Source: Trema orientale (lineage: Eukaryota; Streptophyta; Magnoliopsida; Rosales; Cannabaceae). Taken from it: DNA of 64,000 nt. A program made the position numbers and the translations under genes. Shown one piece after another: positions 10,690-22,330 of the stretch (positions are counted from its first letter, which is position 1; each line of letters starts with the position of its first letter). Where the stretch lies: positions 210,159-274,158 of the forward strand of contig JXTC01000010.1 of assembly GCA_002914845.1 (NCBI GenBank), read 5' to 3'. The notes under the pieces are model-generated. The model saw only the letters and a list, made by a program, of their open reading frames with translations, had not been told where the DNA came from and ran no database searches.

Positions 10690-11394
10690 ATGGAGGATGC
10701 TTATAACTCCATGGTACCTGATTCCGCTGATGAAGACGAACCAAAGCAGAAGAAGTCCAAATTCAGTGCAGAAGAGAAGATGAAGCGAGTGGCTGATGCT
10801 TCACCGTCGTCTCAAAGATTATTCGGCGAAGAAGACGAAATCCTCATCTTACAGGGCCTCATCGAGTTCTACGAGAAAAACGGCAACAACAGCTCTGTCA
10901 GTGAGTTTTGTGATGTCATGGCGGCATCGCTGGGTGAAAATGTATCCCAGAAGCAATTGAACGGCATAGTTTGTTGCATGAAGAGGAAGTTTGAAGACAA
11001 TGAATTACAAAAAAGCGATGATGACGAATCGCCGGCTTTCGCGAGCCCTCATGACCAAAAGGTGTATGAGCTTTCAAAGATGATTTGGGGGAATAGGATT
11101 AGGACGACGACGACGACGACGACTACTACTACTACTACTACTACTGGTGGTGGTGGTGGTGCTGCTGCTGCTGCTAATAATGAAGATCGATTGGGCATGT
11201 TATTTTACGATTTTTATAGTCGTCATGGCTTGAATTTGGATTTGTTTGAGGAATCGAAGGGCTTATATTTGGCCAAGAGGTGGGCCAAATTTAAGGTGAG
11301 TGAGTGCAAGTATCTTATTCAGAGATCAAAGTTTGAAGCTAAGATGCAAAATGTTAAACTGCAAGCTTATAAAAAGGAATCTGTTGGTCCGTAA
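10690..11394 (+). CDS. GeBP-like transcription factor (DUF573), member 2
   Basis: A 234-residue intronless GeBP-like protein. The N-terminus (VPDSADEDEPKQKKSKF, then AEEKMK) is shared with member 3 and absent from member 1. The DUF573 domain spans about residues 43-137, from RLFGEEDEILILQGL to SPHDQKVYELSKMIWGN. The tryptophan usual in the first helix is replaced by Phe (LFGEEDE). Straight after the domain comes an ACN-encoded run of 14 Thr, then Gly5 and Ala5. The C-terminal helix (LDLFEESKGLYLAKRWAKF) matches the family. Start is supported by the Kozak-like AATGG context and by the box and TATA sequence upstream. Together with member 3 it forms a head-to-tail pair, and their 3' flanks are also similar (TGGTTTGTTCTTTCT near 11655 and a counterpart near 18940). 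Expected nuclear, role unknown. Confidence 0.9.
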   Translation: MEDAYNSMVPDSADEDEPKQKKSKFSAEEKMKRVADASPSSQRLFGEEDEILILQGLIEFYEKNGNNSSVSEFCDVMAASLGENVSQKQLNGIVCCMKRKFEDNELQKSDDDESPAFASPHDQKVYELSKMIWGNRIRTTTTTTTTTTTTTTGGGGGAAAAANNEDRLGMLFYDFYSRHGLNLDLFEESKGLYLAKRWAKFKVSECKYLIQRSKFEAKMQNVKLQAYKKESVGP

Positions 11395-12250
11395 TTATGT
11401 TTTTAGCTGTGCATGCAACCAATTACTAGTAGTACTGGTTATGTGTTTCGCAGTTAATTTCGAGTTTTTGGATATGTATGCTTGGTTGTTTTGACATATC
11501 AAAACTAGTGTTTTGGCACACTAATGTGCCATTCTTTTTCAGGTGATATCAATTAATGGATTTATCTACCTGTTTGCTTTTATTTTCTTTCTTCTTTTCT
11601 TTCTCGTGGAAGCATATATATACATATAAATTCACAAATCTACACATACTTTTATTGGTTTGTTCTTTCTAACCATCGAATACAAAAAATTCTCGCATTA
11701 TTCAATAGGTTTTTTAAGTTGATCGCGTAGCCATGTATGGGGATCGTATGTATAGTGCGACAAGCCAATCCATTCTCCGTAGCATGTTTTTCTTGTGTAT
11801 GGAAATTTCTATGCCTAATTAGAGCAACGAGTAAATAGTAAACCTATTCCAGTTAGATACATTGTTTGTTTACTTGATGGTTCTCTGTTTTTTGGGTTTT
11901 TTTTTTTCTATTTAGATTTTGATACATATTATACGCGGTCTCTTTTTTTTTCCCTGTTTAGATTTTGATATATACACGATCTTCAGTTTCAGATGCTTAA
12001 ACTAGTTCAATAAAAAAGATAATATTGATTATTGCTAAATAATACTAGTGAAAGCAGTGTGATAAATACAGAGAAAAACATCATTAATTATATTTCCAAA
12101 TGATAATAAAGTTTACTACATATAATTGCACTTGATGAGTTCTCATGACTTGGCGGTTGAGGGTCACACGAGTTATCTATCATAGCAATGAATTTACAAC
12201 CTTAAATTGAATATTTCAATTATTTTATTTTATTTTTACCAAATTTTGGG
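11395..12250. other. 3' flank of GeBP-like gene 2, no further gene
   Basis: The first 300 bp retain similarity to the 3' flank of member 3, which shows the duplication extended beyond the stop codon. The rest is AT-rich without recognisable features. Confidence 0.45.
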
Positions 12251-12890
12251 TTTGTTTGGTAATCATTCGTTTAAACAGTTTTTGTTTTTTTAATAAAAAA
12301 ATGGGAAATTTCTTTTCAATATCATGATTGGTAAAACTTTTTTTTATTTTTTGTTTTCTCAACTTTAAAACAAAATTTTGAAAACAAAAATTTCTTACTT
12401 TCAAAATTTTTTTAAACAATTTTTCTTTTGAAAGGGTAGTATCAAATTTCAAACATATTTAGATTCACTTCACCATTCTCTCAATATCTTTTTTTTAATC
12501 ACTATCTCTCTTGCCACTATCTCTCAAGTCTCTTGTAAGAGTAATATTTTTCTAAATATTTTTAAGAGTGGTATTTTTCAAAATAAATTGCAATAAATGT
12601 TAAATTGTTTTCAAAAACTTCCTAATTTATTTAGAAAATATCACTTTTTAAAGTTTTATTTTAAAAATACCACTTTTGAAATGTATTTAGATAAATACCA
12701 CTTTGTCCTCTCCCCTCGTTTTCTTTCATTTTCTCCTTATTTCTCTCCCTTTTGATTTTTATTTTTAAAAGTAAAAGTACTAGTAGTTAATCAAACATAT
12801 TTTTATTTTTTATTTTAAAAAACAAAAAGCAACGTAGCAAAAAGTACTTTTGCTTTTGTGTTTTAAAAAAAAAACAAAAGTATTACCAAA
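12251..12890. mobile_element. Tourist/PIF-like MITE candidate
   Basis: The left end has TTTGTTTGGTAATCATTCG and the right end, reversed, reads GCTATTTGGTAATACTTTTG, followed by T-rich and A-rich blocks that pair across the element. The GTTTGGTA-type terminus is common in plant PIF/Harbinger MITEs. I could not place an exact target duplication. No coding region. Confidence 0.45.
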
Positions 12891-13554
12891 TAGCATCTTT
12901 GTAATTGGTCCATTCTGATCATGTTTCCTTTGTAAATAGACAAGTGCAATTGGGTTCCTGTGCGATCACGATCACGAAAGAGTCTTGGTCCTAGCTCATC
13001 TTAGCCACAATTTATATATTACCCATTTGAAGTTTGATTGAGTTGCTTCAATTTTTTTCATTACTGATAGATCATAATTTGATCGAGATCATAGTGTTGA
13101 AGCTCAAACATTCTTTCAAATGTCACCATATATAAAAATAATAATTTATAGTTCGCGTAACAGAATACTGTAGATGTCTCTGTTGGGTGGGTACTGGCTG
13201 AAGTATATTAAAATTTGGGTGTACAAGTATTCCTTCGTCTCAAGTTTTCGCTCAGAGAACTTGTAAGTGTAGAAAGTACCCTAGTTTTCATTTCTGAGTG
13301 ATATTTTAGTCACCTGCCACTGAGATGGTTTAGTTTTTTTGTGCAATTCTAGTTCTGTAGTGCAGTTTTCGTTTTGTGATCGGATTGTTGAACATACGGT
13401 GATGGATTACAATGATATCTCTTAAAATGAAAAAAATAGTTACAGTGAAACTGTTTGGCAAAACAAAAATAAAAAATTTATAAAATCTCCGAACTCTACT
13501 CTATTATTTTTTTTATGTGTACACAATTAATTATTATTTTTAAAATAAAATTAA
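12891..13554. other. Intergenic, no gene recognised
   Basis: AT-rich spacer between the MITE and the tandem duplication. No supported reading frame or RNA gene. Confidence 0.45.
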
Positions 13555-15033
13555 AAAAATTAAAAATCTATAAAAATTTCCAAACTCATCATTTGCGATA
13601 TTGTTAAGGTAAATAATTAAATTTTTAGAATAACTATTTATAATTAAATCAAACTTTAATAGATGTGGTAAATTTTAAGTCAAATTTGACTAGTAGAAAA
13701 TAGTATATGTGAAATATTTTTTGTTTTGAAAATAGTAAATTAAATACCTTTTATCCATAAGAGTCTTTGTAGTTTGACATAAATTAGGGTTTGTAAGTGT
13801 GATTTTTTTTGGTTGAATTTGACTTTTAAATGAACTATTTTTTTATATCTGCTTTTAAATTTTAACTTTTGTAAAGATTAGTAGATGCAGTATTAACATT
13901 CCGAGATATGAATGCCAAAAAAAGAAATAAATTATATTCTAAATTGCTAAACAATTGAAATAAGACGGATCAATGACGCAAAATTTCTCTCATTCAAATG
14001 AACTCTGGAATCATGGATGAAACATACCAAAAGGACTAACGGTACCAAAAATGAAAATGCTAGGTACTGGAATGCCACAAAAAAAGGTTCAGGAACAATA
14101 TGGCAAAATAGTAATAGGTTGAGAACTAATAGTGCCATTAACCCAAATATTTATAGATACTTCCATTTCATTTTGGCCTTTTTTTCTTTTTCTTTTCTTT
14201 TTTTAAGTGCACATTTGCCTATTAACTATTAAATATAATATGGATAAATGTGTTTATTGTGTTTATATTTATTTGAAATAGGATTTGATAATTTGTTTTG
14301 GCCTATTACTAATTTTGAATTTACTATAATTAATAAGTTATTTGAAAAAGGTTAAATGGATGATGACTTGGCTTTCATTTTCCTACATTGGGTATTACAA
14401 TTTTTCGGAGTAAATAAGGGCTTAATTATCGTTGACCTATCAATGTGAGTAGGAATTTTCAAAGATAATAAAGAACAAAAACAAATAGCAGTTTGATTTA
14501 CTCAAAAAAAAAAAAAAAAAGAAACGAGTCCCATAATTTAAGGGACATTGCATTTGTCCTATTAATATTACTCATCATTTGAAAATATCCCACAATGTAC
14601 AATAATTTTGATAAACTTTAACCTCATATTTTTTCTGATTTTGTTTTTATGGCCGTATTTTGTCTCATAATACTTATCCAGAAATCAAGATTATAACTGT
14701 GTGAATTTTGTCGTAATATTGTTCCTAATATATTCATTTTCTGTCTATTTGTTTGGAATTTGCATCACATTCCTCTTTATTGCGGTGGATTTTGTTAAGA
14801 ATTCTTTTAATATATACTCTTTTCTAAACTTTTAGTAATAAACATATAGAAATGGCAAAAGTTGAGTTAACATAGACAGACGTGAGAAAAATTTCGTTTA
14901 CATTTGACAATGTCCAAAGGAGTACTCTAAAACGTATGTACAAGTACTGAATAAGCAGTAGAAAAATAGAAAGTATCACCGAAAAAAGTAATTAAAAAAA
15001 GAAATCATTTAGATAGAAAAACAAATGGATTTG

Positions 15034-15072
<39 letters not shown>

Positions 15073-15648
15073 TTATTTTTTAAGGAAAGGCCGAAAGGCA
15101 TAGAATATTATTAAAGCTTAGCAGGATAGGCATACACAAACTGGCAATACAAATATACAATCTGAGAGGATTTTCCAGCCAAAACTAAATAATTGGAGAT
15201 CATAATTACTAAGATTAAAATAATTTTAAATTTATATATCACGCATGCGATTTGCATAAAGAGATTTCAGTTTCCCGATTCATTACTTTGTTCTCTGAGT
15301 TGACTTGAAAAATGCGTTAGAATTATTATTGGACCCAACTTACGAGTTACGACATTTTCGAAATAAATAGGGGCTTAATCACAGTTGAGTCATTTATGTG
15401 ATAGAGGGTTTTCCAAAAAAATAAAACAAAAATTTGAGGAGACAAGTTGAAATATTTGAAAAGAAATTTAGTGTTGCAGGTGGAATTTTTATTCGTTCCA
15501 AACACGATTATCTGATCTCCCGCTAATTATTCCCTCCAAAAATTTCTCCAGCCAAACGTCTGAGATCATAGAAACGTGATGTTTATATGTGTTGTATATA
15601 TATAATATATTAGTATGACTCTATGAGGTGAGGAATATCATCCGTAAA
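13555..15648 (+). repeat. Tandem duplication, copy A: orphan GeBP promoter
   Basis: About 2.1 kb repeated directly next door as copy B (15649-17960). Shared landmarks, in the same order, include AGAATAACTATTTATAATTAA, AATAGTGCCATTAACCC, GGTTAAATGGATGATG, GATTTTCCAGCCAAAAC and TTATGTGATAGAGGG. The copy ends with the promoter box (15516-15533), a TATA-like run near 15595 and TGAGGTGAGGAATAT. It then breaks at about 15645, some 30 bp short of where the ATG of gene 3 would lie, and runs into the start of copy B. It therefore holds a promoter and leader with no coding region. An ATT microsatellite (15035-15073) is longer here than in copy B. Confidence 0.8.
15516..15533 (+). promoter_or_regulatory. 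Shared GeBP-cluster promoter box, orphan copy
   Basis: TCTCCCGCTAATTATTCC, identical to the gene 3 box at 17831-17848 and followed by a TATA-like run 61 bp on, but with no coding region downstream. Confidence 0.65.
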
Positions 15649-16387
15649 TAATTTAAAAATCTTTAAAAATTTTCAAGCTCATTTGCTATATTGTTAAGGT
15701 AAATATTTAATTTTTTAGAATAACTATTTATAATTAAATGAAAATTTAATGGATGTTGCAAATTTTAAGTCAAATTTGACTGGTAAAAAATGGTATATGT
15801 GAAATATTTTTTGTTTTGAAAATAGTAAAGTAAATACCTTTTACCTATAAGAGTTTTAGTAGTTTAACATAAATTAGGGTTTGTCAGTGTCATTTTTTTT
15901 AGTTGAATTTGATTCTTAAATGAACTATTTTTTATATCTGCTTTTATATTTTAATTTTCATAAAGATTAGTGAATGCAATATTGTCATTCTGAAATATGA
16001 ATGCCAAAAAAAAGAAAAAAAAAATAGATTTTAAATTGCTAAATAATTGAAATAATAGGGATCAATAACGCAAAATTTCTCTCATTCAAATGAATTATGG
16101 AATCGTGGATAAAACATGGTAAAAGAACTAATGGTGCTAAAAATGAAAACGCTAGGTATTGGAATGCCACAAAAAAAAAAAAAAAAAGATTCAGGACCAA
16201 TACGCCAAAATAGTAATAGGTTGGGAACTAATAGTGCCATTAACCCAAATATTTATAGATACGTCTGTTTTATTTTGGCCTTTTTTCCTTTCCTTTTTTT
16301 TTTTTTTTTTTTTGAAGTGCACTTTTGCCTATTAACTATTAAATATAATATGGATAAATGTGTTTATTGTGTTTATATTTATTTGAT

Positions 16388-16668
16388 TGGGACTTATAAA
16401 AATATGACCAAATTTTGGGTCCAATTTTAAGTAAATATCATTTTAGCAAAATATCCAGTATATATGTTTATATACCAAGTATAAAATTTTATATACCAAG
16501 TACAAAAAATCATATACCTAGTACATTTTAATACAATAACTTAAATTAGTAGATAAACATAAAATAAACATATCTATACATGGACATTTAGCTATAAAAT
16601 TTAAAAAATAGACATCTTCTTAATCAAATTTAAAATATTGGTCATCCACCTACATTTCTAAGATTTTT
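16388..16668. other. About 280-bp insertion (or deletion in the sister copy)
   Basis: Copy A passes straight from TATATTTATTTGA to GGATTTGATAATTTG, whereas copy B has about 280 AT-rich bases between the same words. The ends show weak inverted similarity (ATATGACCAAATTTT against GGATGACCAATATTTT reversed), so a small MITE is possible. I see no clear target duplication. Confidence 0.5.
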
Positions 16669-17830
16669 GATAATTTGTTTTGGCCTATTACTAATTTTAA
16701 ATTTACTATAATTAATAAGTTATTTGAAAAAGGTTAAATGGATGATGGCTTGGCTTTCATTTTCCTACACTGAGTATTACAATTTTTCGAAGTAAATAAG
16801 GGCTTAATTACCGTTGACCTATCAATGTGAGTAGGAATTTTCAAAGATAATAAAGAACAAAAAACAAGACAATACTTAATACTAAAATAAAAAAGAAACG
16901 ACTCCCATTATTTAAGCGACATGCATTTATTTAAATGTGTGCTATTAATATTACTCATTATTTGAAGATATCCCACAATATACAATAATTTTGATTAACT
17001 TTAGCCTCATATTTTTTCTGATTTTGTTTTTATGGCCATATTTTCTCTCTAAATACTTCTCCAGAAATCGAGATTAACTGTGTGAATTTCGCCGTAATAT
17101 TGTTTTTAATATATTCATTTTCTGCCTATTTGTTTGGAATTTGCATCACATTCCTCTTTATTGCCGTGGATTTTGTTAAGAATTCTTTTAATATATATTC
17201 TCTTTTCTGAACTTTTAGTAATAAACATATAGGAATGGCAAAAGTTGAGTTAAAATAGACAGACCAGTGCAGGTGAATAACTGGTAGAAAAATAGAAAAG
17301 TATCACCGAAAAAAGTAGTTTAATAAAATCATTAGAAAGTGACTAAATAGAAAAGAATAATAAATGGATTTGATTATTTATTATTATTATTATTATATTT
17401 TTTTAAAGGAAAGGCCAAAAGGCATGGAATATTATTAAAGCCTAGCAAGATAGGCATACACAAACTAACAATACAAATGTAGAATCCGAGAGGATTTTCC
17501 AGCCAAAACCAAATAATTGGAGATCATAATTACTAAGATTAAAATAATTTTAAATTTATAGCACGCATTCGATTTGCATAAAGACATTTCCGATTCATTA
17601 CTTTATTCTCTGTGCTGACTTGAAAAATGCGTTAGAATTATTATTGGACACAACTTACGAATTGCGATATTTTCGAAATAAATAGGGGCTTAATCACAGT
17701 TGAGTCATTTATGTGATAGAGGGTTTTCCAAAAAAATAAAACAAAAATTTGAGGAGACAAGTTGAAATATTTGAAAAGAAATTTAGTGTTGCTGGTGGAA
17801 TTTTTATTCCTTCCAAACACGATTATCCGA

Positions 17831-17848
17831 TCTCCCGCTAATTATTCC
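17831..17848 (+). promoter_or_regulatory. Shared GeBP-cluster promoter box, gene 3 copy
   Basis: TCTCCCGCTAATTATTCC followed by CTCCAAA, 58 bp upstream of the TATA-like AT run that starts near 17906 and 145 bp upstream of the ATG. Confidence 0.65.
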
Positions 17849-17975
17849 CTCCAAAAATGCCAATCGAGAAGAAGGCCAAACAACGTGATGTTTGTATGTG
17901 TTGTGTATATATATATATATATATATATATTAGTATGACTCTGTGAGGTGAGGAATATTCATCGGCAAGACTGAG

Positions 17976-18422
17976 ATGGATGACACTGACCATTATAACT
18001 CCTCCATAGTACCTGATTCTGCTGATGATTATGAACGGCCAAGCGAGAAGAAGGCCAAATTCACTGCAGAAGAGAAGATGAAGCAAGTGGATGATGCTCA
18101 TCATCTGAAGCAAGCGTCTCAAGTAATATTATTCAGCCAAGACGACCAAATCCTTCTCCTACAAGGCCTCATCGCGTTCTTGGAGAAACATGGCAAGAAG
18201 AACAGAAATTTCGGCGAGTTTTATGATGTCATTAAGAAGTCACTACACCCAAAAATGTCCAAGAAGCAGTTGCGTCGCCAAGTTTCTCGCATGGAGAGGA
18301 AGTTCGTCGATAACGAACCGACAAAAGGTGACGGAGGATCGCCAACTTTCGCCAACCCTCATGACCAGAAGGTGTATGAGCTTTCCAAGATTATCTGGGG
18401 TAATAGTACCACCACCACCACC

Positions 18423-18453
<31 letters not shown>

Positions 18454-18722
18454 ATACTAATACTACCGTTGTTCATGAAGATCATAGACTACAAGTCTCG
18501 GATGACATTGATGGCCCGCTGAGCATCGTACTCAAGGATTTTGTGACTCATAATGGGTTGGATTTAAACTGGGTCGAGGAACCAAAGAGGAAACACTTAG
18601 CCCGGAGGTGGAAGAAATATAAGATTGCTGAGTGCAACTATTTTCATGTGAGAGCAAAGTTCCAAGATATGATGCACCATGTCAAAATGCAAGTCTATAG
18701 TAGGGAACTTGCTCGTCAGTAA
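17976..18722 (+). CDS. GeBP-like transcription factor (DUF573), member 3
   Basis: A 248-residue intronless GeBP-like protein. The N-terminal words VPDSADDYE, KKAKFTAEEKMKQV are shared with member 2. The DUF573 domain covers about residues 50-142, from ILFSQDDQILLLQGL through KKQLRRQVSRMERKF to NPHDQKVYELSKIIWGN. As in member 2, the first-helix tryptophan is replaced (LFSQDDQ), and two acidic positions are Gln. A run of 15 Thr written by CCA/ACT triplets, then Asn-Thr repeats, follows the domain. The C-terminal helix is LDLNWVEEPKRKHLARRWKK. Start chosen at the first ATG after the TATA-like run. It sits behind a duplicated promoter unit, so two copies of the upstream box are present in cis. 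Expected nuclear, targets unknown. Confidence 0.9.
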
Positions 18723-20540
18723 TCTTGTTTTGTTAAGTCTCACAACAAATTAGTGGTTATATGTTTATGATGATCATTTCAACTTGTCATTTTGAATGTT
18801 GGCACACCTATATATGGGCCTTTTAATTTTTAGAAATACTAATGGAATTTCTCTTTCCTTTAATTCCTTCCATTCATTCCATTCTATCTTGAATCATGTT
18901 ATATAATATACACGTACAAACATGTATATCCTTTTGTTGGTTTGTTTTTCCGGACCATTGAATAAGAAAGTATATAGGACTGCACAAGCAAACAATGCAG
19001 ATCTCTTTAGCATCTTTCTTTTTCTTGATGGTAACTTATTTTTCTCTGTTCTAGTCTCTCTGCTTTTGTGATTGAACTGATATATTTCTAGAGGCTTACA
19101 CTTTCATAAATAATAAAAGAATATATTGATTATTAAATAAAATATGGTGAAAGCACTGAAATCGTATCTGCTACAGGGTTACCCCAAAGGTTTTGGGCCT
19201 TTTGGTTTCGTTTAATCTCATACCTTACCAAAGTTGTATCTTGCACCCTTTTACACGCCTTTTATTTTTTATTTTGAAAAGAAGGGAAAAAAAAAACTGC
19301 TATTTTATTTCTTGTATAAATTTTTGAACTTCCGCTTCGATGGATAGAATCTCTGGCAAATAGCATCATCTTGTATAGAATCCTCCATGGAAGAACTCTA
19401 TGGTCTTTCATGGTAATAATTTATGGTCATTCATTTTCAACAATCATATGTTTCTTAACAGCAGGATCCGATGCTTGAAGGCATTTATATTCCCCTTAAG
19501 GCCATGTATCCACTGTTATTCTTTTTGAGAAAAGGATAACAATGTAAAACGCCAAATTGATACCGTATAATTCGTAACAAAATTACCTTCTTAGCCTCAA
19601 TATTTGACCTTTCGTAATATTTTATTTTTTTGTTTTACAAGTTTATCCTTACTATTTAATTTCACCACTTTCGTGGATTTTGTCCTCTCGCAAAACCGGT
19701 TAAAACAACCGGCTAGAAGAGGTTGTTCTTTATCTCACATCTCCTACTCATTTACGTCTTCTCGTGAGTCCGAGGGACGAGTCCCTCGAAAGTACACGAG
19801 GTCTAAATAATTGGCCATATACCATAGATAAAGGAAAAAAAATAAATAAATAAATAAAGGAGAGGGTTGCACAATTGGTCTGTGCTTGGACCATGTGATC
19901 AATTGGTCTGAGCTTGGACCATGCGATAACCACTTTTTGGGGCTATGTTTGCAACGCATGTAGTCATTTCTTTTTTATAAAACTATTTGTCAAAATACAA
20001 TTTTTCTCTATTATTTAAAGATTTATGAAATAAAACTTGGATTAAGCACCCATTCCAAGATTGAAAAAAAAAACACTATAAACAATAATAAAAAGCTTGC
20101 ACAAGAATAATAGAGAGATTTTTTTCCCCCCGAAAACCAACACTGAATAATTTTTCAATTAATTAATGATGGATATTTAGAACAAAAAAATAAAAGCACG
20201 GAAAATAGATAAACATTAGAACCAAAAAAGATTAAAAGGAAAAAAGACAGATATTAAAATACAAGAACTACCCACTTAACCTCCCAACAGTTAGAAGCAC
20301 CACCCCGAGAAAATAAAACTGTAATATATAATAATTAAATATTAATATCAAATCCATTTCAATCATATGGGACTTTCTTCAATTCACAGTTTGGATAGAG
20401 AGAGGGGGTAGGGGCGGCTGGCGGAGGAAGAGAATGAGTCTCTTGAAGTCCCCCAAAAAGAAGAATGAAAAAACGAAAAGAAAAGAAAATAACATGAAAA
20501 TAAAGAAAAATCATTAAAAATAAAAAGAAGTTTGAAAGTT
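18723..20540. other. Intergenic, small hairpin, no gene
   Basis: The first 250 bp are similar to the 3' flank of member 2. A 40-bp nested hairpin occupies 19761-19800 (outer arms CTCGTG/CACGAG, inner arms GAGGGA/TCCCTC). Otherwise AT-rich, with no supported gene. Confidence 0.45.
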
Positions 20541-22330
20541 ATGAATACGTGTATTCGGGATCGGAGTTGTACTCTGGATTAACTAGTGTCACTTGTACTT
20601 AATTAAAACAAAATAGAAAAAAAAAATTAGATTAAAATGCACCACAGAAAGGGTCATCACAACACTTTCACGTGTCGAAAAAGGATAGGCGGTCGTAATA
20701 AGAACAACTCTCCCTACCTATCTCGACAAGATTGGCGGTTGCAAAAAATGACTCACTTAGTGTGCATAGGAATAACCAGAAATAAAATAATATTAAAAAT
20801 TGACGGAGATGAATAAACCGACCATAGTGTCAATTAGAAGTTAGCAACAAAAATAAAGTGCAGAAAAATAAATAGTTAGAAACTGACGAAGGCGATACCG
20901 TCTATATGCCAATTTTAGTTAATTAGAGGGGTTAGAATTACAAGGTGGTAAGTCCAGCCATATCGGCAGAAATAATAATAAATAAGTGAAATTAAAATGC
21001 TGAAATTTAAATAAAGCGATGTGATTGGTTGCGAGGGAAAACAACACAGATCACTAAATAAATGCGTACAATAATTAAAAGGAGAACAAAGTACCCGATC
21101 ATACTTAAAGTAGCAATACAAATTACTGGCCAAGAATAGAAATATAAGACATATATTTTAGGAGAATAATATTATAAAGAGCAAAATATCTCGAACTTGT
21201 GCTACAGGTCAAGCACGAAGTTGTAGAGAGTAGCTCGGTGCCCAAAGATCACAATGATGTGTAGTATGTGATTCTAATAATAATATTAATAATAATACTA
21301 GACTAATAATAGACTAATAATAAGATAATGCAAATACATGTGCATGTATATAAATATTTATGAATTTAAATATAAGGGATTAAAAGAAAAATATGATGTC
21401 AGGCCAAAGTTGATGAAGAGATATATAGTAATTGTTGATAAGTATTTCACGTGAAAAATCGAGAAGTTAATAGCAAGTGAAATTAATAATTCAGGTAGGA
21501 GATGAAGCCTGCATAGTTTTTGACTCAAATATTAATCAAAAAAGAAGAAAGAGCAAAGAAATATAGGAATAAAAAGTGAGCAAACAGCGAAGTGAGAGAA
21601 AGCTAAAGAATAACAGAGAGAAATTGTATTAATCTCTTGATCACCCCTTACGAGACCATTATGTACCTATATATAGACAAGCTATCAGGATAGCACCGTT
21701 TTAAAAAAAGAGATTTTTACATGTGGCCTTCTCAATTAAGCTAATTGGCATTTGTCAAGTCCTGTGCTAATTGTCCTCCTACAATTGGTCACTTCTCCTT
21801 GTAAGGACAGGTAGATAAGATGTCGTCACAAACTTGGAAGCTTTACATACTTCTTGGCTAAGGAATTCTAGAAGAATATAGAACCTGATGTGGTGGCAAG
21901 TTTTTAATTAGAAAAGTCTAACTATTTGCTCAAGGGGTTGAGATATCTTTATATCATTAGCCTGCCGTCTAAAACGAAACTGGTGTCATTTTAGACCAAG
22001 AGAAATACTTAAGACAACATATTATTTCCTCCGAAATGCCGTATGTCGTATGTTGCTATTGGAATGTCGTATGTTGCCCACTAAATGTCGTATGTCGTTT
22101 TCAAAGAATCAACACTACTTGGAGTCACTTATATGGCTTTCTACGTGTCCTTGCTTTCAATAATTTTTGGCCACGTAATTCCTATATTTCTAAACCATAA
22201 CGATAATTAATTCAGTTGTGGCCTTATTGGATTATGCTAACCTCATGATTATTTAGGACTAAAATATCTTAGGACTAATCGTAAAAATTAGCGTGTACCC
22301 CAAAACAATGTGATTAGGCAATTCTTGAAT
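20541..22330 (-). repeat. Candidate LTR-like or LARD-type repeat, unresolved
   Basis: Moderately GC-rich, non-coding and without supported frames. On the minus strand a TATATATAGG box (about 21669-21678) is followed some 50 bp on by a TTAATACAATTTCTC leader, a layout typical of an LTR promoter. A word close to ATGTCGTATGT is repeated about four times at 22038-22098. I could not find paired ends, a target duplication or a primer site, so this is only a candidate. Confidence 0.3.

Larger units (their letters stand above)
15649..17960 (+). repeat. Tandem duplication, copy B: active promoter of GeBP-like gene 3
   Basis: Second copy of the 2.1 kb unit, about 2.3 kb long because it holds roughly 280 extra bases at 16388-16668. 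It runs without a break into the leader and ATG of the gene at 17976. No coding region of its own. Confidence 0.8.
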
